Source: CAKZQX01 sp034435975 (GTDB taxonomy: Bacteria; Chloroflexota; Chloroflexia; Chloroflexales; Chloroflexaceae). Taken from it: a stretch of 45,476 nucleotides of DNA. Position numbers and translations under genes: made by a program. How positions within the stretch are numbered: the stretch's first letter is position 1; every line of letters begins with the position of its first letter. The stretch lies in NCBI GenBank assembly GCA_034435975.1, contig DAOTWD010000151.1, positions 1-45,476 on the forward strand, in the 5' to 3' direction. Under the pieces are notes generated by a model that saw nothing but the letters and a program-made list of their open reading frames with translations, was not told where the DNA came from and ran no database searches. This document shows positions 1-9,129 of this stretch, in pieces.

Positions 1-520
1 TGCCTCCCCGGCCTGTACGCGCTCCCAGGCGCGCTCGCCGTCCGCTGTAGGGCACGGCTCCGGCGTGCTCACGGTCGTGCCGGGAACCCCGCACGTGGAG
101 ACGCCGCCCATCGCGAGGATGCCTCCCCGGCCTGTACGCGCTCCCAGGCGCGCTACGTTGCCTTGCGCCCCGGAGGGGCGCGTACCCAGGGGCGCACCCG
201 GGGCGCGCTCCCAGGCGCACTCGCCGCCCGCTGTAGGGCACGGCTCTGGCGTGCCCGCAGGCGTGCCGGGTGCCCCGCACGTGGAGACGCCGCCCGTCGC
301 GAGGATGCCTCCCCGACCTGGGCGCGTTCCCAGGCGCGCTCGCCGCCCGCTGTAGGGCACGGCTCCGGCGTGCTCGCGGTCGTGCCGGGTACCCCGCACG
401 TGGAGACGCCGCCTGCCGCGAGGATGCCTCCCCGGCCTGTAGCGCCCCGGAGGGGCGCGCCCCTGGTACGCGCTCCCAGGCGCGCCCGCCGCTCCGATGG
501 GCCTGGAACCTTCCTCCCGC
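1..520. repeat. GC-rich composite palindromic repeat cluster A
   Basis: There is no credible gene here. The stretch is built from two alternating palindromic units. One contains CTGTAGGGCACGGCTCCGG and folds through GGCACG/CGTGCC; copies begin near 42, 228 and 347. The other is GCGCCCCGGAGGGGCGC, a 7-bp stem around GGA, near 170 and 443. Between them runs a conserved segment containing GAGACGCCGCC and GAGGATGCCTCCCC. The same units recur at 4130-4370 and 35810-36670. Open frames here on both strands are translations of the repeat. Bases 521-630 hold nothing recognisable beyond the end of the convergent gene. Confidence 0.8.
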
Positions 521-630
521 AGAAAGTCAGGCGGGGCTCGTCCCCCCACCACGCCCCTCCCCCCTCGTGGCATCTGCCCCTCCATGAACCCGCCCTTCCC
601 ACTCTCACCGGATCGTTCGCTCCGCGCCGG

Positions 631-3600
631 TCACCGTCCACCGCTGGCCGCAGTTGTGATCTCTATCGGATAGAACGCTATCCCCAAGGACCGCCCATCG
701 CCTTCCGGCCTAAAGGTGCCACCCAGAAACTCCAGCACCACCTTATTCCAGCCGCGGTTCAGATGCACCGGAATCGCCCGACGCACCCCGGCCTCCATCC
801 CCCATTCCCCGCCGAAGGTCTGATTGATCGTCACCCGCACCACCCCGCTCGACCCGAATGTCTGGTCAACATGCATCACATGCGGCTGCACCGTCAGCCT
901 TCCTGCCGTCGCGTCGGGCGTATAGATCCACAGCTCTCCCCGTTCCTGCATCCAGCGCACGTTCCACCCCGGTTCAAAATCATACCATCCCGCCCCTGGG
1001 AGCACCCGCACGTCGGCGGGCACCTCAAACCCGGCTGGCTGCACCATGTCCGCAACGGTCGTCATGACCATTGGGGCGAACGCGATAGCGAGGTGGCGCT
1101 CATCGCTATTGAGGGGTGGCACCGTGGCAGCGGGCACAAAATCCCCGGCCCCGAACGCCAGAGCCACCCGGTTCCATCCCGCCTCCAGCTGCAGCGGGAT
1201 CACGTTCGTGATCCCGGTCGTGGTGGTGATTACGTCCCTCTCTGTGGCGTTGAGCGTCACGGTCATTTGGCCCATCGTGCCAAAGGTCTGATCGACATGC
1301 ATCACATGCGGACGAAGCTGCAGCACGGCACCGGTTGCCTCCTCGGCATATACCCAGAGATCACTGTCTGCTTGCATCCAGCGCACGTTCCACCCCGGTT
1401 CAAAATCATACCATCCCGTCCCTGGGAGCACGTGCAGCCCAGAGGACAGATGAAACCCCGCCGGTCGGCTTGCCTCGTGCGGTGCCATCAGCGTGAGCGG
1501 ATAGAAGGCGATGCCGAGGCGGCGCCGATCACCGTTGTCCGGGTCGCTCTCAGCGGGCACAAAATCCCCGGCGGCCAGTCGGAGATCGAGCCGATTAAAG
1601 CCCGGCGCAAGCGGGAGCGCGAGGGATACGGGGCTGTCTGCCGTCATCGTGAGCCGCGCCAGCTGCTGCTCATTGAGCGTGACCAGCATCTCCCCACTCA
1701 CGCCGAACGAACCATCATCATGCATACGATACGGACGAAGCTGCAACACCGCACCGGTTGCCGTCTCCGCATACAGCCAGAGACGACCGTGCCCCTGCAT
1801 CCAGCGCACGTTCCCTTCCGGTTCAAAGTCATACCATCCTGTCCCCAGGAGAACCCCCACATCCACAGCGGACGACACCGTGACCCCGGCTGGCGCATCA
1901 ACCGGTGCCGGAGCCGTGGCCGGATCCATGTACAGATAAAACTGCCCGGCAGATCCATCCAGATAGTGGTCAATCCAGTTGGTATACCCTGACCGACGCC
2001 TTTTGGCAATAACCGCACAGGGGTGAACATCCGTGCGCTCATACACGCGACTGGGGTCCTGCACCCGGATATGGTGCAGCGCACCGAAATAGTGTCGCTC
2101 CCGTAACAGCATCCAGAGCGGGTATTCCCAGGTATCACCACCTATGATCAGCCCGACCTGTGAACAACCGGAGGCACCAAGGGTATCTGCAATCCTCCGG
2201 TACACGGGGAGCAGACCAGGCTGTTTTGTAAAATACCCATCGGTGCGGGGGTGTTGAGCATACGCGGCTTGTGGGCTGATCGGACGGGTGTTATTCTGAA
2301 ACGTCCAGGTAAACCCGAACAGCGCCACGATGATCGGAACCGTGCGGATCAGCCGGTTGTCGGTTCGAAAAAGCGCCACCGCGATCACCGGGCACCACAG
2401 GACAAAGACCGGCAGGTGGAGCCGAACGCGCCAGGGATCCAGAGTCAGATACCCACAAAACAGGAAGAAGGCCGCAACCACCACCCCCATATATCCGAGC
2501 GCCTGATACTGGCGTCGGTTCCACAACCCTATCGTTCCAACCGACATGGTTACGATGATCAACACGGCATGGAGCGGATTACTCGCATAATCCTCATCAA
2601 ACGACATCGGTGCCGAGAACATATCCGGTGATGGCCAGTAACCGGCAGCATGTGTGGTACGCGGATCGAGGGGATCAAGCCCCGTAAATTCATGGAGCAG
2701 CCGCAGCCACCCCATAGTAAATGCATGAGCCGTATCGAGCACAGGGATACCGGTGTGCAACGCCATCTGCATCGCCGTACTGCGAATGAGGTTAGACGCC
2801 AGGACATTCACCCCGAAGATGTCATTCCGGTACGCACTTCTCGGTCCCGTCGGTGAGCCATACAGCTGCATATTCCGCGTGAAATGGCCCGCATTCACCG
2901 CCAACACCACCACGAGAACCACGACTCCGCGTGCCAGCGCGGCCCTGCGTAGGCGATACAGCACCCCCAGCCCCAGAACCAGCACAAAGGGCGGCGCATA
3001 GACGAAGGCCGAGGCTTTGGTCAGCAGCGCCAGACCCAGAGCCAGACCGGTTCCAATCACAAAGCTCCACTGGTGCACATTACCCAGCAGGTTCATGCCC
3101 AGCGCCACAAACCCGACCAGCCACGCCGCCACGACATAATCGTTCTGGGTACTGGTGGCTTGCAGAATACCCATTGGGATCGACACACACAACAGCACCG
3201 CGATCACCTGGCGCGTGCGATCCGCCCCCAGGTGCCCGGCTATCTCGGCCACGCCCACCAGACACAGCACCATCGCCCCCCATTGCACCAGATTGACAAA
3301 CTGGTCGCCAACCGTCAACGTATGCAGGTGCGCCGTTACAAAGGACGCAAAGGGCGGCATCTGGATCTGCCGGTCAATATGGGTGGCATAATGCGCGACC
3401 GACTGCGCCTGTTGCCAGTGCACCACCCGAGCTAAATGATAGGTCATTGAGTCCCAGTTGTTGGGAGCAAATTGATAGGCTGCCATAGCCAGGGTCAGCA
3501 CCTGAAAGCCGATCAGCACCAGCATGAGAACCAGGGATCGCGAAGGCCATACAATCTGCCATTCAGGAACCTTCCACCGGGGCAACGCCCGGAATGGGCG

Positions 3601-3903
3601 CGCCACCAGCCGCACGTGCGTCAGGGCAAAAGGCACCTGCCCACGCCGATAGACAAGCCCGCCATAGAGCAGACCACCGATCAAGAAGACACCGATCCAG
3701 GCCATCAGCAACGCCTCGCGTTGGAACAGGTGCAGCAGACTCAAGACCTCGGTGATTGCGACCACGGTCGTTCCCCAGGCAACGCTGGCGAACAGCACCG
3801 AGACCCGCCACGACCAGGGTGCTGCGGCCCGGTGCGACCATTCATGGGCAATCCCCAACATCAGCAGCCAGCAGAGGATGAGCAGTTGGATCGTCTGAGG
3901 CAT
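631..3903 (-). CDS. GT-C (ArnT/PMT-like) membrane glycosyltransferase with triplicated C-terminal beta-sandwich module
   Basis: A polytopic membrane protein of about 1090 residues, likely to transfer sugars from a lipid-linked donor on the outer face of the membrane. The first roughly 550 residues are rich in hydrophobic helices and show a GT-C-type first loop (FAPNNWDSMTYHLARVVHW) with an acidic residue where the catalytic aspartate is expected. A soluble segment follows, then three tandem modules at about residues 690-825, 828-967 and 970-1090. Each opens with GWYDFEPxxNVRWMQ, continues with a VMHxDQTFG-like motif and ends with GWN...F.P...R.LxIAF. I prefer the ATG at 3903 because GGAGAAG lies at good spacing before it; the upstream in-frame ATG at 3918 has no ribosome site. 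It is transcribed away from the rest of the locus from its own consensus promoter and is bracketed by repeat clusters A and B. The acceptor and sugar are unknown. Confidence 0.8.
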   Translation of the reverse strand: MPQTIQLLILCWLLMLGIAHEWSHRAAAPWSWRVSVLFASVAWGTTVVAITEVLSLLHLFQREALLMAWIGVFLIGGLLYGGLVYRRGQVPFALTHVRLVARPFRALPRWKVPEWQIVWPSRSLVLMLVLIGFQVLTLAMAAYQFAPNNWDSMTYHLARVVHWQQAQSVAHYATHIDRQIQMPPFASFVTAHLHTLTVGDQFVNLVQWGAMVLCLVGVAEIAGHLGADRTRQVIAVLLCVSIPMGILQATSTQNDYVVAAWLVGFVALGMNLLGNVHQWSFVIGTGLALGLALLTKASAFVYAPPFVLVLGLGVLYRLRRAALARGVVVLVVVLAVNAGHFTRNMQLYGSPTGPRSAYRNDIFGVNVLASNLIRSTAMQMALHTGIPVLDTAHAFTMGWLRLLHEFTGLDPLDPRTTHAAGYWPSPDMFSAPMSFDEDYASNPLHAVLIIVTMSVGTIGLWNRRQYQALGYMGVVVAAFFLFCGYLTLDPWRVRLHLPVFVLWCPVIAVALFRTDNRLIRTVPIIVALFGFTWTFQNNTRPISPQAAYAQHPRTDGYFTKQPGLLPVYRRIADTLGASGCSQVGLIIGGDTWEYPLWMLLRERHYFGALHHIRVQDPSRVYERTDVHPCAVIAKRRRSGYTNWIDHYLDGSAGQFYLYMDPATAPAPVDAPAGVTVSSAVDVGVLLGTGWYDFEPEGNVRWMQGHGRLWLYAETATGAVLQLRPYRMHDDGSFGVSGEMLVTLNEQQLARLTMTADSPVSLALPLAPGFNRLDLRLAAGDFVPAESDPDNGDRRRLGIAFYPLTLMAPHEASRPAGFHLSSGLHVLPGTGWYDFEPGWNVRWMQADSDLWVYAEEATGAVLQLRPHVMHVDQTFGTMGQMTVTLNATERDVITTTTGITNVIPLQLEAGWNRVALAFGAGDFVPAATVPPLNSDERHLAIAFAPMVMTTVADMVQPAGFEVPADVRVLPGAGWYDFEPGWNVRWMQERGELWIYTPDATAGRLTVQPHVMHVDQTFGSSGVVRVTINQTFGGEWGMEAGVRRAIPVHLNRGWNKVVLEFLGGTFRPEGDGRSLGIAFYPIEITTAASGGR

Positions 3904-3960
3904 CCGTCTTCTCCGCATAGAAATAATAATAGAAATAATCTATGTCTTCAAAGATGATGG

Positions 3961-3989
3961 ATTATACAGTGGTTCCGATGGGGTGTCAA
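3961..3989 (-). promoter_or_regulatory. Consensus sigma-70-type promoter
   Basis: On the minus strand TTGACA (3984-3989) is followed after exactly 17 bp by TATAAT (3961-3966), a full match to the bacterial housekeeping consensus. The expected start of transcription is near 3954, leaving a leader of about 50 nt before the ATG at 3903. It should drive the GT-C gene with the triplicated module. Confidence 0.8.
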
Positions 3990-4129
3990 GGTGCAAAGGA
4001 GCGCTGGAGCAAGAGCGCAACCGCACGTCCCCCGGATAAACGCACAGGTGCAACACGGCACAGGCACGACGGTATGCGGGGGGGCACATCCCCATACCGT
4101 GGTCTCCCGTCCCCACCGCACCCACCCGC

Positions 4130-4370
4130 GCCCCGGTGGGACACGCTCCACCCCCGCCGTCCGCTGTAGGGCACGGCTCCGGCGTGCCCGCAGGCGTGCC
4201 GGGTACCCCGCACGTGGAGACGCCGCCCGTCGCGAGGATGCCTCCCCGGCCTGGGAGCGCGCCCAGGGGCGCTACGTTGTCTTGTGCCCCGGAGGGGCGC
4301 GCTCCCAGGTACGCTCACACCTCGCTACCCGCGCCCCGGCACCCACCCGGCCCCCCCGCTGAGAGGAAGC
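4130..4370. repeat. GC-rich composite palindromic repeat cluster B
   Basis: One copy of the same composite unit as cluster A. CTGTAGGGCACGGCTCCGG begins near 4164, then come the GAGACGCCGCC and GAGGATGCCTCCCC segments, and the GCCCCGGAGGGGCGC palindrome lies near 4287. The flanks (3990-4130 and 4370-4450) hold no recognisable gene. An open frame runs through this copy into the next gene but reads as repeat translation. Confidence 0.75.
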
Positions 4371-4464
4371 GCTACGGCGCATCTGCTTTGCGACTTCGTG
4401 CCTCGCACCACCGCTATGATCCGCCATTCACCAGGGTATCATTCTGGCATATGCTGACTCGCTG

Positions 4465-4470
4465 TATAAT
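4465..4470 (+). promoter_or_regulatory. Possible -10 box for a leaderless transcript
   Basis: A perfect TATAAT ends seven bases before the ATG at 4478, so transcription would start at or next to the start codon. No good -35 hexamer is visible at 16-18 bp upstream (TTCTGG at best), which lowers confidence. Confidence 0.4.
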
Positions 4471-4477
4471 GGGCACT

Positions 4478-7400
4478 ATGCAAACACAATCACCATCAAC
4501 AGGCTATGGGCGCGAGCGAGTGTCAACCGGTAATCAGAAGCCAGCAGCCGCCAATCACCTGTCAGTAGCCAGCAACCGTCAGCGGATCACAGTCACTATG
4601 CTCCCGATGACGCTGATCGTGCTACTCAGTGTGCTGGTGGGCATCCTGGCCTATCAAGCCCCACCAGCAGGCAGGGTGGCCATCGGCTGGCCTGGCGATC
4701 AGTTTTTTCTTGACTCCAGCGCTGGCCTGGGGGCCGATGCGGTCGAGCGCGGCGACTTCTATGCCGATGATCTCACGCCCGACTCGCCGACCGGACGAAG
4801 CCGCTGGACACGGCAACATGCACGGTTGCGGTTGTCTGATCTGGGGCCTGGTACCACAAGCACGCTCACGCTGCTGGTGCAGGGTTGGCCGAATGATGTT
4901 GTGGCACCAGCCGTCGATCAGCCGCAGGTTACGGTTGAGGCTGATGGTCGTCTGGTTGGGTCATTTGTGCCAACCAGTACCTGGGAAACCTATACCCTTA
5001 CCATCCCCGCTGGTGACCGTACCTCAGCCGATCTCACTATCGATCTGCGCACCTCGGCCAGTTTTACCGACACCGAACGGCATGGCCCCGATCCACGACC
5101 CAAAGGCATCCGGCTGGCGGCAGTTCAGATTCATACTCCTGGCGTGGGCCAGCATCTGTTCCTGACACCGGCCTGGAACGCGGTTGGTACATTGATCCTG
5201 GTGGCACTACTGTTCTACATCCTGCTGCTCCGCCTGTTCCGTTCATCCGCGTTGGGCTTTGTCTTCACGATCCTGGGGATCGGCCTGGTGGGGATAGGAT
5301 TGGCCCTGCTGCGGATCTGGATGGGTGTTATTCTGAATGTGGTGCTGGTGGTATTGCTGCTGGCGCTGCAGCTTACATGGCAGCGTGAGCTGCGCTACGG
5401 ACTGTGTGCTCTGTTACGGCGCTACACGCAAGGCCACACCCTGAACTATGGCCTGATGACTGCGGCGCTGGCCTGGCTGAGTTATGTGCTGGCCCGGTTC
5501 GGTCAGACCTATCAGCCACCTGGTTTGCATGTGTTTCGGGATACCTTCCCCGACTCGCTGTTGTACGGCTTGTTAGGTGCCGGTTTGCTGTCACTCACAC
5601 TGGTGTTGGGGCACCGCGGTCTGCCACGCAGCGTCAACAGGCTGGTCAACAGCATAAACCGCCGCCCGGTCGCGCTGCTGCTGCTCGTGCTGTCGGGTGG
5701 TATCTGGCTGGCATACCAGGCGACGGTTATTGCGACGCTCCCCTATGTAGGCCACGCGGATTACTCCGATAATGCAGTTGTCGCCCGTAACCTGGTGGCT
5801 GGACGCGGATGGGTAGTGGATTATGTCACGCAATTTTACCGCCTCTATGATGGTGTTACCCGACCGCAAGAGACCTGGCCGCTGTTGCAGCCGATATGGA
5901 TTGCCCCGTTCCTGGCACTGGCTGGCCCGCATGCCTGGGCGGTTAAGATCCCTAATTTGATTTTCAACGCCATTTTGCTGGTACTGATCTACCATATTGG
6001 TACCTATTTCTGGGATCGGCGCATTGGACTGACAGCGGCATTGCTGACGTTGACCAGTCATCTCTTTTTCAAACTGACGATCTATGCCACGAGCGACCTG
6101 GGCTTCGTGGTATTTACGCTGGCCGCGATCTATCTGCTCTATCGTGGGACACTGGCGAGCCGGGCATGGATGACTACACATACCATACCGGACACCACGG
6201 GTAGCGCTGATATGGCGGCTCACCTTTCACATATTACCCGTCACGTTCTGACAGTGGCTCCAGCACGCTGGTTGATCGCAGCCGGGGTGCTGACGGGGCT
6301 GATGATGCTGCAAAAACCGAGCGGGGCGATGATTGCCGTTGGCATGGGCCTATGGCTTCTGGGTCAACCGTTGGCAGTCGATAGCCGGCAGTCGGTGGTT
6401 GGCCCCTGGTGGTCGGCCATTGTCCACCGCTGGTCGGCCATTGTTGTGATCGGCATGCTCTGGGCGCTCCCGGCATTGCTGGTATTGTCGCCCTACCTGC
6501 TGCGCAATCTGGTGCTGTTTGGCGCACCGGTGTATTCCACCGAGAGCTATGACGCCTGGGTGCTGGGCTATCGCGGCGACAGCGGCATTGCCTGGGAGGA
6601 CATCTATCGCGTCTATGCGAGCGAGTTGGGGGGGCCAGGCCGGCCGGATCGCAGCTGGATTCTACGCTGGGGCTTTGATTATTCCTTTGAGAAATTCCTG
6701 ACCCAGGTACGTGCGGCCCGCGACTATCTGCTACCTGCCTGGACAGGACTGCCAGAGGGACTGGCGCACCTGTTTAGCAGCAGCGAGCGCAAAAACCTGC
6801 TGTCGCCTACCGGTGCTTGGCTGTCGCTCCTGGGCGTGATTGCCGCTATTCGCTTTCGGCGCAGTCTGCTGAGTCTGCTGCTACTGGCATCGGGTGTCTA
6901 CACGCTGTTTCTCATAACCTACTGGCGCACGAACGAAGAACGCTATTTTGTGATGCTGGTGCCATGGCTGGCGTTACTGGCCTCCTGGATACTCTGGGCT
7001 GGTTATGACCGTCTGGCGACGCTGGGCAATGGTGGCTGGAGTCCGCCGGGTCTGCTGCTGGTCGTATACACCATCGGCAGCATCATCCAGCCCTCCTGGC
7101 CACTGATTGCCGATAAAGTGCAGGCCGAGCCAGCACGCTGGGCACCCGATCTGGCGGCGTATGACTGGTTGCGTACACATACCCCCCCCGATACGGTGAT
7201 TATGGCCCGCAATCCCTGGCAACTGAACTGGCATGCTGAACGGCCAGCAGTTATGATACCCAACACGCCTGATATGGAGATGCTTCTCTTTCTGGCAGAC
7301 CATTATAATGCCCGCTATGTAATCTTCGAACATTTGCTGCGGGTGAAGAGCGATGCGGCCAACACGTTGGCTCCGTTGATCCATGCCCAGGATGTGCGCG

Positions 7401-7510
7401 TTGGAGATACGATTGCCGGCTTTACCCTCGTTTATATCAGTCAGCCGGCCGAGCAGCGGGTGTTGATCTATCGTTTTCCACCGACAACGCCCATAGGAGA
7501 TAGGAGATAG
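4478..7510 (+). CDS. GT-C membrane glycosyltransferase with N-terminal extracytoplasmic beta-sandwich
   Basis: A polytopic membrane protein of about 1010 residues. A short cytoplasmic segment precedes a first helix (MLPMTLIVLLSVLVGILAY). An extracytoplasmic domain of about 180 residues follows, rich in beta-strand-like sequence and ending in SFTDTERHGPDPRPKG. The GT-C core comes next, with many helices and an acidic loop (ADYSDNAVVARNLVAGRGW). A final soluble segment (QAEPARWAPDLAAYDWLRT) resembles the periplasmic tails of lipid-linked sugar transferases. The open frame extends upstream into repeat cluster B. I take 4478 because it follows a TATAAT box, but 4451 and 4469 are possible. Short reiterated sequence (TGGTCGGCCATTG twice, near 6410-6450) lies in a loop. 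The last codons are made of an AGGAGATAGGAGATAG repeat that supplies the stop. Confidence 0.75.
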   Translation: MQTQSPSTGYGRERVSTGNQKPAAANHLSVASNRQRITVTMLPMTLIVLLSVLVGILAYQAPPAGRVAIGWPGDQFFLDSSAGLGADAVERGDFYADDLTPDSPTGRSRWTRQHARLRLSDLGPGTTSTLTLLVQGWPNDVVAPAVDQPQVTVEADGRLVGSFVPTSTWETYTLTIPAGDRTSADLTIDLRTSASFTDTERHGPDPRPKGIRLAAVQIHTPGVGQHLFLTPAWNAVGTLILVALLFYILLLRLFRSSALGFVFTILGIGLVGIGLALLRIWMGVILNVVLVVLLLALQLTWQRELRYGLCALLRRYTQGHTLNYGLMTAALAWLSYVLARFGQTYQPPGLHVFRDTFPDSLLYGLLGAGLLSLTLVLGHRGLPRSVNRLVNSINRRPVALLLLVLSGGIWLAYQATVIATLPYVGHADYSDNAVVARNLVAGRGWVVDYVTQFYRLYDGVTRPQETWPLLQPIWIAPFLALAGPHAWAVKIPNLIFNAILLVLIYHIGTYFWDRRIGLTAALLTLTSHLFFKLTIYATSDLGFVVFTLAAIYLLYRGTLASRAWMTTHTIPDTTGSADMAAHLSHITRHVLTVAPARWLIAAGVLTGLMMLQKPSGAMIAVGMGLWLLGQPLAVDSRQSVVGPWWSAIVHRWSAIVVIGMLWALPALLVLSPYLLRNLVLFGAPVYSTESYDAWVLGYRGDSGIAWEDIYRVYASELGGPGRPDRSWILRWGFDYSFEKFLTQVRAARDYLLPAWTGLPEGLAHLFSSSERKNLLSPTGAWLSLLGVIAAIRFRRSLLSLLLLASGVYTLFLITYWRTNEERYFVMLVPWLALLASWILWAGYDRLATLGNGGWSPPGLLLVVYTIGSIIQPSWPLIADKVQAEPARWAPDLAAYDWLRTHTPPDTVIMARNPWQLNWHAERPAVMIPNTPDMEMLLFLADHYNARYVIFEHLLRVKSDAANTLAPLIHAQDVRVGDTIAGFTLVYISQPAEQRVLIYRFPPTTPIGDRR

Positions 7511-7601
7511 CGTCCTATGCTATCTCCTCAGGGCATACGCGGTCGCATGGTCAACTTGTCTTTTCGTCTTCAGCAGAGCGGTAGAAAAGAGGAGATACAA
7601 A

Positions 7602-7711
7602 AAGCGCAAAGCGCAAAACTTTTTAGGAAAGAGGAGCGAGGAAATAGGAAAGAGGGCAGTGCTTCAACAGACCCTATTCCCTTCTATTTCCTACAATAGC
7701 GCTTTGCGCTT
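7602..7711. repeat. MITE-like palindromic element, copy 1
   Basis: A 110-bp element bounded by perfect 13-bp inverted ends, AAGCGCAAAGCGC (7602-7614) and GCGCTTTGCGCTT (7699-7711). An inner inverted pair, GGAAATAG/CTATTTCC, would extend a long hairpin. It is almost the same as the element at 19381-19486. It fills most of the gap between the GT-C gene and the GT4 gene and could act as a transcriptional punctuation hairpin. No transposase is encoded. Confidence 0.8.
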
Positions 7712-7759
7712 AAAAGCTTTGCGCTTTCTGCTTAGAAGTTTTGTGCTTCAAGGAGTGTT

Positions 7760-9052
7760 ATGCGGGTTCTGATGCTAACATCCTCATATCCCAAATATCC
7801 AGGTGAACCAACGGCTCCGTTTATTGAGGAGATAGCAGCCGGATTAGCTGCACGCGGGCACTGCATTCACCTGATTGCACCCTGGCATCCACATGTGCGG
7901 CGCGCCCCGCAGGAACGAGGCGTCTTTCTGCATTTCTTTCGCTATGCCCCACACCCGGCCCTGAACATCTGGGGCTATGCCCAATCGCTGTTAAGCGATA
8001 CTGATATTAAGCCTCAGACGCTGGCGGCCATGCCGTTTGCGCTGGCAGGTACCCTGTACGCCTTGCGCCGCAGCCTCACCAATGGGTACCATGCGCTGAA
8101 CGGGTCAGCAGCCGGTACGCAGGAGACGCACCGGCCCTTTGACCTGCTTCATGCGCACTGGGTACTACCCAACGGTGTGCCAGCCGCGCTGATTGCCCAC
8201 CAGTATCGCTTACCGCTGGTGATCAGTCTGCATGGCAGCGACATTTATCTGGCCGAGCAGCACTGGGCCATGTCAGCCTCGGCTGGCCTGGCTTTGCGCG
8301 AAGCAGACGCTGTGACCGCGTGTAGCAACGATCTGTACCAGCGCAGCCTGCGCCTGGGATCGCGGGTACCCCGTAGTTGTATTATTCCCTATGGGGTCAA
8401 TCCGCAGGAGTTCCGCCCCGATCCCAACGCACGGGCACAGGTGTATGCCGAACTGGGGTTGCCCGATGCAGCACGGCTGGTGGTGGGACTGGGGCGTCTG
8501 GTCTACAAGAAGGGATTTGGCGTGTTGCTGGAGGCCTGGCCCCACGTGCTAGCGGCACATCCCCAGGCACGACTGGCGCTGGTCGGTTATGGTGACCTGC
8601 GCGAGAGCCTGGAGCAACAGGCGGCACAGATGGGCATTGCCCACCGGGTCTATTTTCCTGGCCAGCTTGAACGGCACCGCGCCGCCATGTATATCGCCGC
8701 CGCCGATGTCTTTGCGTTGCCCATCATCCGCGATCAGGGCGCGGATGGGTTGCCGAACACGTTACTGGAGGCGATGAGCGCGGGCCGCCCGATCGTGGCC
8801 TCGCGGGTGGCAGGTGTGCCCGATGTTATCCACGATGGTCAGCATGGCCTGATCGTTCCCGACCGCGATGCGCCCGCGCTGGCGGCGGCGATCATTCGCT
8901 TGCTGGATGACCAGGCGCTGGCCGCACGCCTGGGGGCGGCTGCCCGACGACGCATTGAGTTGGAATTGACCTGGGAACAGACTGCGGCCCGCTTTGAGCA
9001 GATGTATCAGTCGGCTTTGGCGATGAGGAATGAGCAAGGAAATAGGGGATAG
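7760..9052 (+). CDS. Glycosyltransferase family 4 (GT4)
   Basis: A soluble glycosyltransferase of 430 residues with the GT-B fold, expected to transfer a sugar from a nucleotide donor to a lipid-linked or polysaccharide acceptor at the cytoplasmic face. The N terminus (MRVLMLTSSYPKYPGEPTAP) is the usual acceptor-domain opening. The C-terminal half has LVVGLGRLVYKKGF and the E-x7-E region (GLPNTLLEAMSAGRPIVAS). AAGGAG lies four bases before the ATG, a strong ribosome site. The 3' end runs into an inverted repeat that supplies the TAG stop, so the last residues are repeat-encoded. It lies between GT-C enzymes and the sugar dehydrogenase, consistent with one glycan pathway. Donor and acceptor cannot be told from the sequence. 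Confidence 0.9.
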   Translation: MRVLMLTSSYPKYPGEPTAPFIEEIAAGLAARGHCIHLIAPWHPHVRRAPQERGVFLHFFRYAPHPALNIWGYAQSLLSDTDIKPQTLAAMPFALAGTLYALRRSLTNGYHALNGSAAGTQETHRPFDLLHAHWVLPNGVPAALIAHQYRLPLVISLHGSDIYLAEQHWAMSASAGLALREADAVTACSNDLYQRSLRLGSRVPRSCIIPYGVNPQEFRPDPNARAQVYAELGLPDAARLVVGLGRLVYKKGFGVLLEAWPHVLAAHPQARLALVGYGDLRESLEQQAAQMGIAHRVYFPGQLERHRAAMYIAAADVFALPIIRDQGADGLPNTLLEAMSAGRPIVASRVAGVPDVIHDGQHGLIVPDRDAPALAAAIIRLLDDQALAARLGAAARRRIELELTWEQTAARFEQMYQSALAMRNEQGNRG

Positions 9053-9093
9053 GTGACAGAGTATAGGGGCACTACTCCCGGTTACCTATCCCC
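9045..9093. repeat. Inverted repeat at a gene end
   Basis: GGGGATAGGT (9045-9054) pairs perfectly with ACCTATCCCC (9084-9093), with related GGTGACAG and CTGTCACC sequence in and beside the arms. The left arm contains the stop codon of the GT4 gene. The next gene starts 36 bp beyond. It may be a hairpin between cistrons or a relic of the GGTGACAG repeat family seen elsewhere. Confidence 0.65.
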
Positions 9094-9129
9094 TGTCACC
9101 TGGTACCTATGAAGATGAGAGGTTTATCT

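Noticed and set aside
163..1992. A long plus-strand open frame of about 600 codons
   Set aside because: Most of it is antisense to the GT-C gene at 631-3903 and the rest is translated GC-rich repeat; the protein is Arg/Pro/His-rich and resembles no family.
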